Below are positions 24,303 through 34,383 of a DNA stretch of 64,000 nt, piece after piece. The stretch lies in contig NZ_CAJPVI010000046.1 of NCBI RefSeq assembly GCF_905397435.1, forward strand, positions 1 to 64,000, given 5' to 3'. The notes beneath the pieces were generated by a model. The model searched no databases and had not been told where the DNA came from. It worked only from the letters and a program-made list of their open reading frames with translations. This DNA is from Cupriavidus numazuensis (GTDB lineage Bacteria; Pseudomonadota; Gammaproteobacteria; Burkholderiales; Burkholderiaceae). A program made the translations under genes and the position numbers. The number at the start of each line of letters is the position of its first letter. Position 1 is the first letter of the stretch.

Positions 24303-25234
24303 CGTGCTACCGCCGAGCGGGCAAGCGCCTCGACACACAGCGCCGTGGTGAGTTCTTCCGAGCCCCACCAGACCGAATGCGCTTCCGGGGGTTCAGGCCC
24401 TCTGTAGAACGCCGACCTGGACCATGCGCCTTCCCTGTCTTGCTGCTGGAGGAGCAAACCGATACCTGCCGCGATACCCCTGTCCTGAACGCCGAAGTTC
24501 GCCAGGATGCAAAGTGCAAGCGCTACGGACATCGGCTGTTGGGACGCCCCGCGCGCATGCACCCTTGTCTTCTCAATCACCGCATCGCGGCATGTGCGGA
24601 AGCCCGTCACGCCATGGAAGTATGCCCGGGACACCATGTAGTAGAGCGCCAGCGGGCTGGTGTAGTACCACGATGCTTCGTCTTCGCGATCGGCAAGGAT
24701 GGCTTCGATGACGATATCGCGCGCCGCGACCGTCTCCGGACGTTCGCCTAGATACAGCAGGACATTCGCATTCACCGCGCCGTCGACATCATTATCGGCG
24801 TCGGCGTGGCGCAGCCAGGTCTTGAACAGGCCGCTGTCATGGCGGTTGTCAAGAATGCAGCGGACATTGGACATCAGCCTTTGCTCGTCGACGCCCGCCT
24901 GCCGCAGCGCAAAGGCAGCGCAGCAGGTGTCGTCGAGGTCGGGGTCGATCGGAGCGCCGTGACGCGAGGACCAGTAGCGCCAGACACCGGGCTCTTCCCG
25001 TTCATCGAGCAGGAAACCGATCGCCTTCGATCGCATCCCGTCAATCGAAGCGTGTCTGACGAAGCTCAGCGATTGCAGCACCAGTGTCGTGGCAAACGGC
25101 GAGGAATCGGGGCGGCCCTCGCCGTGCAATTGCGCATTGGTGAACTTGTGGCAGGCGAACTCGCCCCACGCGCGTTGCCGTTCGCGCAGGAAGGCAACGC
25201 CTCTGTCGATGGCAGTTTCGCAGGCGCTGATCAT
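24299..25234 (-). CDS. Small terpene-cyclase/prenyltransferase-repeat protein with DxDD motif
   Basis: A 311-residue protein with an alpha/alpha-toroid pattern. PDLDDTCCAAFAL contains D99-L-D101-D102-T, the proton-donating DxDD motif of class II terpene cyclases and squalene-hopene cyclases. A QW-type repeat, QDREGAW, lies near residue 265, followed by SVWWGSEELTTALCVEAL. Class II cyclases normally need two barrels (500 residues or more); here there is only one. It may act on a prenyl substrate, need a partner, or have a different role. The ATG overlaps the RHS stop, and its own stop overlaps the acyltransferase start. Confidence 0.65.
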   Translation of the reverse strand: MISACETAIDRGVAFLRERQRAWGEFACHKFTNAQLHGEGRPDSSPFATTLVLQSLSFVRHASIDGMRSKAIGFLLDEREEPGVWRYWSSRHGAPIDPDLDDTCCAAFALRQAGVDEQRLMSNVRCILDNRHDSGLFKTWLRHADADNDVDGAVNANVLLYLGERPETVAARDIVIEAILADREDEASWYYTSPLALYYMVSRAYFHGVTGFRTCRDAVIEKTRVHARGASQQPMSVALALCILANFGVQDRGIAAGIGLLLQQQDREGAWSRSAFYRGPEPPEAHSVWWGSEELTTALCVEALARSAVAR

Positions 25235-28200
25235 AGTGGGTGAAGGTCGCTATCGACTTCAAACTGTTGTGCGGCGTGTGTCCGTTGCTGGATAAGGAGG
25301 TTCCGCTTTTCAAGCTTGTAGGCGACCACTTCCGGAAAGACACCGCCCAGCACGCCAAAGGCGATGCCCTGCAGGACGTCGGAGAATGCGACGCTGGAAT
25401 CCTCATCGTTGAGCGCCGATGTCACGCTGCTGCCGACCACGCCGCCCGCCGCCCCGGACGTCGCACCGGTGATCACGCTCTTGGTAGTTCCCTTCCAGGT
25501 TGCCGCGAAAGCAGCCTTTTCAAGCGCGGTGCTGACACCCGCGGTCACCAGGCTGCCGGCAAGGAACGATGTCCCGCCGGCGATAGCGTTCTTCCATGCT
25601 GCGTCGCCAGGATCGTCCCCCACCAGTGCCGCTTGCGCGGCCGACTGGGCGGACGCAAGCGCGGCCTGCGCCACGACGCCCGCGGCAATCGCCGCGGCCG
25701 AGGCCAGCGTGACGCCCTCTACCAGTGCCCCGGTCACCGCGCCTGCGCCGCCGCTCAGTCCGCCGCCGACGGTACTGAGCACCACCGTGCCAAAGAAGAC
25801 CCCCGCGGCCTCCGCGCCACTGAGATCGTTCTGCGCGATCGCTTCCGCGCCCTGCACGACACCCGTCACGAGCCCGACGCCGGCCCCGATAGCCGTCATT
25901 ACCTCGATGATTTCCGCAGCCTCCGCGAGGAAGGCCAGGATCAGCGGGATAAACGCGAAGTTGCCGTTCGGGTCCGTGAGCAGCAAGGGATTGTTGCCCG
26001 CATAGAGGTAGGGACTGAGGTACTGCCGCTGCGAATCTGGCGACATGAAGCGCGCTTGCAGCGCGTCATACAGTCGCGCGCGGAAATCATAGAGTCCGGT
26101 CTCCTCCAGCTCGCGCGCCAGGTACCGGTAGCGCAGGATGTCCGGATTCGAGCCGAGGGCCGCGCCATTGTCCAATCCATACGGCAGGTAGTCGCGTCCG
26201 GCGACGAGATTCGCCGAAGCATCGAGGACCGCGCGAACCGAGCCGAGCCGGTCTCTCGATACGAAGTACTCGCTGCTGTCCTGCCGGAAGTGGACCAGCC
26301 CGGCGGGTCCCATCACATACTGGATCAATGTCCCCGACGAACTGACTTCGACCAGCGCATCGTCGCCGGCGCCGCGCAGGTAGCAGAGCGTGCTGGCCGG
26401 GTGCCCGCCCGCTGCGACCGCTTTCAGGACACGGCGCCCACGATGGCCATAGCGGACATTCACGGTCGATTGCGTGCCAGCCGCGCCAACCACTGCTTGC
26501 AGCGGCAGGCCGCGGAAGCCGTCCCACGAGAGCGCGAGGCCGGCGCTTGGGGTATCGCTGGAGATGCGGGCCTTCAGTTCCCCGCCCGGGTCATACTGGT
26601 ACGTCCGGTGGCTTCCGGGCGCCTGTGTCGCCTGCACCAGGTCTTTGGTCGCGGCCTGATAGGCGTTGGTGGCCGCCCCGACCTGCTTGATATTGCCATT
26701 CGCATCGTAGTTGAAGGCGCTTGCCGCACCTGCATTGAACTGCGCCGATTGCACACGTCCTTGCGGATCGTAGGTGTAGTTGGCCGTGATCTGCCCGCGG
26801 GAGCCGCGCGGCGCGGTGATGGCCTGGGTCGGCGAGCCATCGAAGTATCCGGGCGCCCCCTCGTTCGCCGGTGCGTAGACCGTCGACTCCGTGAATGCCG
26901 TACCGGCGGTGTCCGACAGCCATCCCGGCGGCGCATACTCCAGCATTCGCGTCGCCCCCACTTGCTGGCCGCCGGAAGCGAACATCGTTTCCGTAACAGC
27001 CTTTCCGTTCTGGTCGTAGGTGTACGCGACGCACCGGTTGCCATCGACGCTGATCGTCGCGACACGCCCGATCGAGTCCAGCTCATACTGCGCCGTCATC
27101 GCGGTCGGGCCTGGGTACGAGATCTCGACGATTTCTCCTTGATAGTTGAACGAGTAGTTCGTGACGTACGGGATCGCATTGCCGGCAAACGAAATCGAAT
27201 GCTGGATGACTTCGGCCCAGATATCGTAGTAGAGGCATTCCGTCGCCGCGAAAGGATCCGTCGTCCCCGGCACGGCGACCTCATTGGCACTGATGATCTT
27301 CGTCAGCTTTCCGGCTGCGATCATCGACGCCGGTGTGCCGGCCTCGTTGACTTCGAAGTCGTACCCATACTGGTTGGACGGTGTCGCCGCCGGAAAACTC
27401 TGGTCATCCACGTGCTGTGGCAGCGTACCGGGCCACGTCTGTATGCTGCAGCCTTCCTCGGCGACGCGCGAGAGCGCATCGTATTTCCAGTACTTGATAT
27501 AAGGCGATGCCGCTGCCGCTCCGCGTGCATCCATCTGGAATCTGAGGCGCCCCGCCGAGTCATACATCGACCGCGTCTGGCCTTCATTGGCCCGGTTGGC
27601 CGTGATCGGATTGCCAAGATAGTCGTAGGTGAAGGTATCGCTCCACCCCATCGGACTGGTGGAGGTGACGAGATTGGCGAATGCGTCGAATTGCTGCATT
27701 GTGGCGATCCACTGCGGATTGGCGGCCCCCGGGTTCGCCAGCATGGCCTTCGCGACGGTTGACTTTCGCTCGTCCGTCAGCTCGATGGCTGTGGTGCCAT
27801 TCGCGTCCACCGTCGTGGTGTGTGTGTACTTTCCCGCCGTGGATCCCAGCGTGCCGTTATTCAGCCCGTAATAGAAACGCGCCGTATGCGCGGGCACGTT
27901 CGCCGGATTGATCGCATAGTCATTGCCGGGCAAGCCCAGTTCCGCCTTGCGTCCAAGCGGAGAGTCCTCGTAACGCGTGCGCCAGTATGGATAGTCGCCT
28001 GACTGCGGGTTGTCCGTCTTCACCAGCCCGGTGATCCGCATCGACGACCAGTCGAAGCTCGCAAGGTCCGCTTCGTAACCGCCCCAGGTCGCTGCAGTCG
28101 GCGTCAGCGTTGCGCCCTGGGTATGGATGACGTCGCGCCCCAGCGCATCGTAGATCGTCGCCTTCGCGGTCCACTGGTTCGGCGCCGTCGGCGTGCCCGA

Positions 28201-31200
28201 GACGACCAGTTCCTGCCGCACCCGCGCATCCCCATCGAGATAGCTGACTTGCACTTCGTGACCGGCGAAGAAGAGCGCGTTGTCGAAGCCAATCGCGTCT
28301 GTCGCGAACAGCGCGAAGCTGCGCGCCGGCGCAGTCGGCGCGCGATAACTGAACACGCGGCCGCCATCGGCGAACAGCGCAATATTCTTGTCCACCACCA
28401 TCACGGTCCACTGCCGCGGAAACGCCACGACCTGAATCCTGGTGTTGTCCGATGGCGAACGCACGAGGTAATAAACCAGCGTGCTGGCGGAGTCACTGAC
28501 GCGCCATTGGGCATTGGCCGCGACCGCCGTCACGGTAGACAACGGTGCAAGCGGCAACCCGGCAGCCGAAAAAAGCGAAGGGAAATCGGTTGGCAGCACG
28601 CTGGCGTTCAGATTGGCGGCGTACATGGCAAACGACACATCGAGCAAGGCGCGAACGCTCGCCGTTACCGTGGTGTTCGACGCGCTGTCCGTCAACGTCC
28701 ACGCAGCCGTTTGCGGACTCCACGCAATCTGGAATCCCGTGCTGATTTCGATGCCAGTGGCAGCCGTTACCGCGCCTGACGGCGTCGCCCGCACCGAAGC
28801 ACCGAAGGCATTGATGCCTGCCGCTGCTTCCGGATAGCCGGTATAGGAGATGCTGTCGCGCGCGCCCGCACTGTGGATCAGCTTCCCGCTCCCCGTTGAC
28901 CATTTGGCTTGCGCGGTGCTGCTCCAGTCCCCTTCGAAGATATCGCCAAGATTGAAGCTCTGATAGAAAGCGAACTCACGCGGCGTTATCGCGAGCCTGG
29001 CGTTCGGATCCGCAGCCGAGAACCTGCCGAGGTTTCCCCTGCGCGAGAGATAGGAATCCGTGATCGTGCCAATCGATTCCTCGGCGTCGACATAGGCAAG
29101 CAATTCCTCAAAGTCGCCGCGTACGGTTCGGGTCGTCCGGCTGGAGCTCTCCATCGACGCGGTCGTCACGAGCCACGACGGGCTATAGACATTCGCGGTA
29201 AATCCGGCGCGGGATGGCGAGAAGCGCAGATCGTCGACCTTGACGGCTGCCGCCTTGGTATTGGTCAGCGTCAGCGCGATGCTCTGCGGCGAAACATTGG
29301 CCGCCAGATCGAACAGCATGCAGAACGTTTGCCATGCGCCTTCCGTGTCGGGGACATCTGCCGTCACGGTTCCCGCTGCCGTGCCGGTGACGGTCCAGTT
29401 GGCAACACCCGGAAGCGCTCCAAATCCGGCAGGCGTCTTGAACCAGCAGGACAGGACATACTGACGGCCCGCGGTTTCCGTGACCGTCAGGGTCCTTGCC
29501 AGCGGCGACGAGTTGGCGACACCCGACCCGCCCATGGCCAGGGCGCGGGATCCCGTGAACGAATCGTCGGACTGGATCGCGGCTGGAAGATTGGCTGCGC
29601 TGCCCGCCAGCGTCCACCCGGTCAGGTCCTCATAGACCTCGAATCCCAGCGATAGAACCTGCTGCTTCACGACGCTCGCGTTGCCCGCCACCGCGAGCAC
29701 CAGCTCCTGCGAGGTATCGGTGATCACCGAGTTGGAGCGCCCGTCCGCAGCGATGTATTCCGCAATCTCTCCCCGCCTGTCGCGGGCGGTGATCTGCCAC
29801 ATCCTGCGCCACGCCAGGGGATCGGGGTCGGTCTTGTTGCTCCAGTTGTCCGGCGTGAAGGTCGCGCTGGCCGACAATGCGCGGTACCGCCGGTAGGGCG
29901 CCCAGATCGAACCCGGATTTGCCGTACTCCACGTCGTCGCTTCGATCTGTGTCACGGTGTTGCCGACCGTGACGGTCTTGAGGACCGACGGTGCAATCTG
30001 ATTGACGTCCGGCGCGGCCAGGGCCGGATACTTCTCATAGGCAAACGTGTAGCTTTCCTGAACCTGGACAAGCTGGCCCAGCGTGCCGTCGTAATACTGG
30101 GTCTGCTTCGTGCGTGGCTGGCCGTTTGCGTCGTTATAAATGAGCGTTGTGGGAACATCCAGCGGCGGCTGCGCCGGCAACGACATCGGATTGACGTCGA
30201 AGATGGTTTCCGTCGACTGACGCATCCGTACGTAGCCGCCGATCAGATTGACGGTCGCGCCTGTCGCAGCGTTGACGGCGGTCCGGACGACGTCCCAGCT
30301 TCTGCTGGTGCGCGCCACCTGATTGCCGCGACTGTCGTAGCCGTCGACTTCCCGCAGCAGGCCGTTCAGCATCGAATACAGCGTGGTATCCGAATCCGGG
30401 TGCGGACTCATGCCGTCGAAATAGTGGTATATCGAATAGCCGAACGGCGCGGTGCCTGGCTGCGTCGTGCCCATCGCAGCCTTCACGCAGGAAAACTGTG
30501 TCGACAGGCCATAGGGACTGACGGTTCCGGTTGCCCCCGGGGTGTTGTAATCGAAGACCGAGCCCGATGTGACACCCATGCCATCGGTCACTTCGACCGA
30601 CGACACCACATAGCTGTACATCGGTCCGCAATACGACTGGAACAGCATCCGGTGCAGCGTAATGCTGCTGGGGGCATCGAATGAGACGCCGGTGAACGTC
30701 GCGAAGGCAAAGGCTCCGGTCAGGTCCGTACCCGGCCCATCGTTGCTCGGGAAGATGCTGCCTTGCACCTGTACAGGATTCGCGGCCAGTACGCCGTTCT
30801 TCATCGTCCACACAAACGAACTGCCGTCTGCGCGCCCATAGGCGAGAAACAGCGGCGCCTGGTTCGAGACCGACACGGCATCCAGCGGCAGTTGCTCATT
30901 CAGCAGCCTGAGATCGCCGGTCGGCATCTGCTGATAGATCAGGTTGCGCACCGTCACGTAGGGCGCGTTGATGGTCGGCGCAGCCGGGCCGCCTGATCCC
31001 GCGGCGACCGGAACTTGCGTGAACGTGCCCTGGTAGGAGTTGTAGACGCCGATCACACCCTGGACCGAGCTGATGCCGACCGCCAGATCATCGCCGAAGG
31101 CAAACTGCGCGACGTCCGTGCCTGAACCGAATTGCCCGAGCGTGCCGGAATTCCACTGGATGCCGTCGAACCGGCGCAGATTGCCCACATTGCCAATCAT

Positions 31201-33312
31201 GCTGCCGTCGGCGAGCGACACCGCAACCGGCTCCAGCGTGCTCGCCGGAATGTCCGTACCGATGATCGGATTCGGTGACGGCAATGCCTGAAAATGGATG
31301 TCCCACGGATAGATGCGAACTTCGTAGTTGAAGGTCTCCTGAACCGAGTTCGCACTGGTGATGTATGTGGCAGTTGCAAAGGTATCGGAGAGGCTCCAGG
31401 AGAGCTTCGGCAGGTCCTTCTGCCAGACATAGGCTGGAAGACTGTCGAGCGGAGGAAGATTGTCGTTCCACGCGAGCGTTGCCACGTCGTAGTAGTAGAA
31501 CGACAGCGATAGCGGTGCGCCGGGCTGATACTGGCAGACCGTGAAGAAGTTGTCCGCAGCGCCGAGCGCCCATTCGCCGGCGAGTACCGTGGAAATGTAT
31601 AGGGGATTCGACACCCAGTGCTTCGAGCGCGGATTCCAGGTGTACCGGTAGAGCTCCGAGACACCCATGGCGGCGGCGACAACGAATCCGTCGCCGGAGA
31701 CCACCTGGTACGGCGCATCGGTTGCGAGCAGATCCGGCATCGTCAGCTGCGTGGCTTCCCAGCGCCCGTACTGGCCGAAGGCGCGACGCACGGCGTAGGT
31801 CTGTAGCACGCCGTTCGTGCCGGCACCCGTCAGGCGGTACGAGACCGTGAAGTTCTCCGCCTGCAGACTGACCTGAAGCGAATCCAGGTCGAGGCTGTAC
31901 GGAAGATTCGTGACCACGGGCTTCGAGACGAGCCACTGACCGTTCCAGTCGTACACGGCAACGGTCAGCTTGTTGGAATTGACTTCGTCGTAGTACGTGA
32001 TGACCAGATAGTCCGGCGCGAACCAGAAGCGCGGGACGCCTGCTATCCAGTTCGGGTCCGTGCTCTGCATGGTGCAGTCGAGCGAGGTGCTGCTCACCGG
32101 CTGCCAGGTGTATTTGTAGGTCGCAACCCCGCCGTCGGGAAAGGTGATGCTCTCGATCGCGCCGCGATGGACCCTCGCATGGTTTTCTTCCACGTGGGAG
32201 CCGTCGCAATACGTGAACTGCAAACCGGGCAGGAACTTGCCATCGGCGTTGACCGTTGTAATGCCGGCCAGATACCGCTTGTACAGGTAGCGTTTGTCCC
32301 CCGGTGTCGCCGGATCGGAGAGGTTCTCGACAAGGTAGGCCAGGCGAATCGTAAACAGGTCACGCACGACACCCGCGGTCTTCTGGCTGACGTTGATGCT
32401 ATCCAGGAAACGGGTTTCATATCGGTCCTGGAACGCGAACGGTCCGGCCGGATTGGGACTGACGTGGGGTGCCTCGTATTCGCGGATCGTGTCGTTGTAA
32501 GTCTTGGCCGCGTAGTGGAACGTGACGATACGTCCCGCCGGGTCGGTGATCTTGGTCAGATAGGAAGCGCGCGTAAAGTAGTTCCCGCCGGGTCCGCCGA
32601 TCTGGACCGCATCGTCGGGGAATTGCGAGTAGGTGAACTGGATCTCGTCACCCCACTGATTGCGCACACGGGCGAGATTCCAGCTGATCGGGAAATTGCT
32701 TTGCCCAAGCTGGACGCTGCTGTCGGTCCAGTTGCCGTCCACCCCGCCCCACTTGATCGCGTTGCGCAGCGCTGCCGGGCTGTCGCCCGCTGCAACGTCC
32801 GCACCATAGATGCGAGTCAGGCCGGACGTATCCGTGATCTTCCAGACCTCTTTCTTCGGGTAGTAGAGAATGGTCGAGAAATCGAAATCTTCCGCCTCGA
32901 ACGTCCACACATCAGCGGTCTGCGACGTCAGGCGAAGCTGGCTTTGCGATCCGTCGGTGCTGCTGAGGTAGTACGCGTCGTCGAATGGTGAGACCGAGTT
33001 GTGGATGTCGAGCTGGATCATCTCGTAGGGCAACTGCCAGCCTAAACCCACGATCGACGTCGGACTTTCGAGATTCCAGGTGTTCACCTCCCACAGAATG
33101 TCGCTCTGGTAGTTCAGGCTGACATCCACCTCGAGTCCGCCGCGATTCGCGAGCGTCAGCAATGCCAGCGAGAGGGTCACGTCGCCGCGAAACAGATTGA
33201 CGTTCTCGGAAATTCGCCCGATCGAGCTATCGAGCGTCTGGAACGTCCGTAGCTCCGGCACGGTCGATTCTTCCTCGACGCCGATGGGATTGGCTGATGT
33301 TTCGATGCTCAT
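25231..33312 (-). CDS. Giant RHS/YD-repeat protein, Tc-toxin TcB/TcC-like
   Basis: A 2693-residue protein. The start at 33312 (MSIETSANPIG) is chosen because the 86 codons upstream overlap the preceding gene. The N-terminal part resembles SpvB/TcB-like beta domains (NLFRGDVTLSLALLTL, LNYQSD, GLGWQLPYEMIQLD). The middle has a jelly-roll-like segment, and the second half has YD repeats (FTYDYLGNPITANR, YTYDQNGKAV, YTYDPQGRVQS). The RHS core ends with LYDFRARLYDALQARFMSPDS and NNPLLLTDPNG about 240 residues before the C-terminus. The last 242 residues are Gly/Ala-rich and hydrophobic, with no known toxin domain seen. There is no PAAR or clear signal peptide. RHS proteins form a shell that encloses a cargo. 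Confidence 0.88.
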   Translation of the reverse strand: MSIETSANPIGVEEESTVPELRTFQTLDSSIGRISENVNLFRGDVTLSLALLTLANRGGLEVDVSLNYQSDILWEVNTWNLESPTSIVGLGWQLPYEMIQLDIHNSVSPFDDAYYLSSTDGSQSQLRLTSQTADVWTFEAEDFDFSTILYYPKKEVWKITDTSGLTRIYGADVAAGDSPAALRNAIKWGGVDGNWTDSSVQLGQSNFPISWNLARVRNQWGDEIQFTYSQFPDDAVQIGGPGGNYFTRASYLTKITDPAGRIVTFHYAAKTYNDTIREYEAPHVSPNPAGPFAFQDRYETRFLDSINVSQKTAGVVRDLFTIRLAYLVENLSDPATPGDKRYLYKRYLAGITTVNADGKFLPGLQFTYCDGSHVEENHARVHRGAIESITFPDGGVATYKYTWQPVSSTSLDCTMQSTDPNWIAGVPRFWFAPDYLVITYYDEVNSNKLTVAVYDWNGQWLVSKPVVTNLPYSLDLDSLQVSLQAENFTVSYRLTGAGTNGVLQTYAVRRAFGQYGRWEATQLTMPDLLATDAPYQVVSGDGFVVAAAMGVSELYRYTWNPRSKHWVSNPLYISTVLAGEWALGAADNFFTVCQYQPGAPLSLSFYYYDVATLAWNDNLPPLDSLPAYVWQKDLPKLSWSLSDTFATATYITSANSVQETFNYEVRIYPWDIHFQALPSPNPIIGTDIPASTLEPVAVSLADGSMIGNVGNLRRFDGIQWNSGTLGQFGSGTDVAQFAFGDDLAVGISSVQGVIGVYNSYQGTFTQVPVAAGSGGPAAPTINAPYVTVRNLIYQQMPTGDLRLLNEQLPLDAVSVSNQAPLFLAYGRADGSSFVWTMKNGVLAANPVQVQGSIFPSNDGPGTDLTGAFAFATFTGVSFDAPSSITLHRMLFQSYCGPMYSYVVSSVEVTDGMGVTSGSVFDYNTPGATGTVSPYGLSTQFSCVKAAMGTTQPGTAPFGYSIYHYFDGMSPHPDSDTTLYSMLNGLLREVDGYDSRGNQVARTSRSWDVVRTAVNAATGATVNLIGGYVRMRQSTETIFDVNPMSLPAQPPLDVPTTLIYNDANGQPRTKQTQYYDGTLGQLVQVQESYTFAYEKYPALAAPDVNQIAPSVLKTVTVGNTVTQIEATTWSTANPGSIWAPYRRYRALSASATFTPDNWSNKTDPDPLAWRRMWQITARDRRGEIAEYIAADGRSNSVITDTSQELVLAVAGNASVVKQQVLSLGFEVYEDLTGWTLAGSAANLPAAIQSDDSFTGSRALAMGGSGVANSSPLARTLTVTETAGRQYVLSCWFKTPAGFGALPGVANWTVTGTAAGTVTADVPDTEGAWQTFCMLFDLAANVSPQSIALTLTNTKAAAVKVDDLRFSPSRAGFTANVYSPSWLVTTASMESSSRTTRTVRGDFEELLAYVDAEESIGTITDSYLSRRGNLGRFSAADPNARLAITPREFAFYQSFNLGDIFEGDWSSTAQAKWSTGSGKLIHSAGARDSISYTGYPEAAAGINAFGASVRATPSGAVTAATGIEISTGFQIAWSPQTAAWTLTDSASNTTVTASVRALLDVSFAMYAANLNASVLPTDFPSLFSAAGLPLAPLSTVTAVAANAQWRVSDSASTLVYYLVRSPSDNTRIQVVAFPRQWTVMVVDKNIALFADGGRVFSYRAPTAPARSFALFATDAIGFDNALFFAGHEVQVSYLDGDARVRQELVVSGTPTAPNQWTAKATIYDALGRDVIHTQGATLTPTAATWGGYEADLASFDWSSMRITGLVKTDNPQSGDYPYWRTRYEDSPLGRKAELGLPGNDYAINPANVPAHTARFYYGLNNGTLGSTAGKYTHTTTVDANGTTAIELTDERKSTVAKAMLANPGAANPQWIATMQQFDAFANLVTSTSPMGWSDTFTYDYLGNPITANRANEGQTRSMYDSAGRLRFQMDARGAAAASPYIKYWKYDALSRVAEEGCSIQTWPGTLPQHVDDQSFPAATPSNQYGYDFEVNEAGTPASMIAAGKLTKIISANEVAVPGTTDPFAATECLYYDIWAEVIQHSISFAGNAIPYVTNYSFNYQGEIVEISYPGPTAMTAQYELDSIGRVATISVDGNRCVAYTYDQNGKAVTETMFASGGQQVGATRMLEYAPPGWLSDTAGTAFTESTVYAPANEGAPGYFDGSPTQAITAPRGSRGQITANYTYDPQGRVQSAQFNAGAASAFNYDANGNIKQVGAATNAYQAATKDLVQATQAPGSHRTYQYDPGGELKARISSDTPSAGLALSWDGFRGLPLQAVVGAAGTQSTVNVRYGHRGRRVLKAVAAGGHPASTLCYLRGAGDDALVEVSSSGTLIQYVMGPAGLVHFRQDSSEYFVSRDRLGSVRAVLDASANLVAGRDYLPYGLDNGAALGSNPDILRYRYLARELEETGLYDFRARLYDALQARFMSPDSQRQYLSPYLYAGNNPLLLTDPNGNFAFIPLILAFLAEAAEIIEVMTAIGAGVGLVTGVVQGAEAIAQNDLSGAEAAGVFFGTVVLSTVGGGLSGGAGAVTGALVEGVTLASAAAIAAGVVAQAALASAQSAAQAALVGDDPGDAAWKNAIAGGTSFLAGSLVTAGVSTALEKAAFAATWKGTTKSVITGATSGAAGGVVGSSVTSALNDEDSSVAFSDVLQGIAFGVLGGVFPEVVAYKLEKRNLLIQQRTHAAQQFEVDSDLHPL

Positions 33313-33319
33313 GGCGTCA

Positions 33320-34375
33320 CTACCTGTCTGATCGGGGAATCGTGGGGGCCGGGTCTCGCTGGTGCAGGTAAATATTGAGGCGATGCGTGCCGCCACTGTC
33401 GCTTCCCAGCCCCAGGCAACCGACATCGACGTGATGCTGTTCGAGAACCTCACTGCATCCGTCGAGCGGCGGTGGCGACAGGCCGAGCAGTGCGGCTTGC
33501 TCGTTGACACAATGCAGCGCATCGCGCAGGCCGAGACCGGCGTTCGCGACGCACACATCGGTCTTGACATCCCTCAGCGTGCCATCCGCGACGTCGAAGG
33601 CAGCGGAAAATGTGAGCGCATTCAGGGGTACGCTCCTGTTGCCAAGCACGGCGGCGAGAAAGCGCGTCATCGCGGGGCTGACAAGCCAAGGCGTTTCGAA
33701 CGCGTTGATCGGTGCCGTTTTTCGCAATCGCCAGTACAGCTTCGCCCGTGCGTGCGGCCGGTTCACCCCTTCGACACCCATGCCGAAAACTGTCGCGTTC
33801 GGCTCAAGCCGACCGATCAGCGCGCACGCCGTGTCCGCCGAGCCGAGCACGCAAGCGGCCCATCTCCGTGCCACATCCCAACGGTCCGCATGATGCGGCG
33901 CCCCCATATAGACTGCGGCGCCGCGCGAAGTCAGTCCCGCGGCCAGGCGGATCATGCCGGTCGGATACCGGCGCAGCGCCGGTTCATCCTGGGGTACGAC
34001 CGTTCTCGCCGTCAGTTGAACCAGTTCCCGCAGGTCTTCCGCGCCTGTCGCGCGCAGCGTTGCCTCCAGCGCCCCGAGGCTCTTTCGCCAGCGCACCAGC
34101 GGATCCGCTTCATGGAACGCCGGATCCGCAATAAGGCGGGCTTCCCAACGTGCCTGCCTGGCCGACAACAGCAGCTGGAGCGGCGAGCCATTGACGTTGA
34201 GATCGGAGCGCGGGTGCACCGCTTCGGCGTCGACCGGAGGATGATGAAGCAGAATCTCTGCGACCTGGCGCGCACGTACAGCGCCCTCCGGTAGAAGTGA
34301 TGCCACGGCGCCGAACAGCCCACGAAACACACGGTCCGTGTAAGGCACCATCGCGATTGCACCCAGCTCCGTCAT
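33320..34375 (-). CDS. Unrecognised protein, faintly like ABBA/PatF-type prenyltransferases
   Basis: 351 residues, no signal peptide, no membrane segment. I do not recognise it securely. Alternating beta-rich segments (LAAGLTSRGAAVYMG, FGMGVEGVNRPHARAKLYWRL, DVKTDVCVA, HHVDVGCLGL, THRLNIYLHQRD) resemble the repeated strand pattern of ABBA-barrel aromatic/peptide prenyltransferases, including the Lys-x-Tyr type strand KLYWRL. This is pattern reading only. It lies 7 bases upstream of the RHS gene and 8 bases downstream of the collagen-like gene, so it belongs to the same transcript. Alternative: an RHS accessory or immunity-like protein. Confidence 0.6.
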   Translation of the reverse strand: MTELGAIAMVPYTDRVFRGLFGAVASLLPEGAVRARQVAEILLHHPPVDAEAVHPRSDLNVNGSPLQLLLSARQARWEARLIADPAFHEADPLVRWRKSLGALEATLRATGAEDLRELVQLTARTVVPQDEPALRRYPTGMIRLAAGLTSRGAAVYMGAPHHADRWDVARRWAACVLGSADTACALIGRLEPNATVFGMGVEGVNRPHARAKLYWRLRKTAPINAFETPWLVSPAMTRFLAAVLGNRSVPLNALTFSAAFDVADGTLRDVKTDVCVANAGLGLRDALHCVNEQAALLGLSPPPLDGCSEVLEQHHVDVGCLGLGSDSGGTHRLNIYLHQRDPAPTIPRSDR

Positions 34376-34383
34376 GATGGCAG

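Noticed and set aside
25240-27762. 840-residue open frame on the plus strand opposite the RHS gene
   Set aside because: Arg-rich translation without family motifs, no ribosome site, and fully inside the antisense of a clearly coding RHS region. It is a high-GC shadow frame.
25231-33312. RHS protein as a type VI effector of the locus at 1-5489
   Set aside because: It has no PAAR or VgrG domain, no adjacent vgrG or adaptor gene, and a TcB/TcC-like layout, so a direct link to the type VI genes is not supported.
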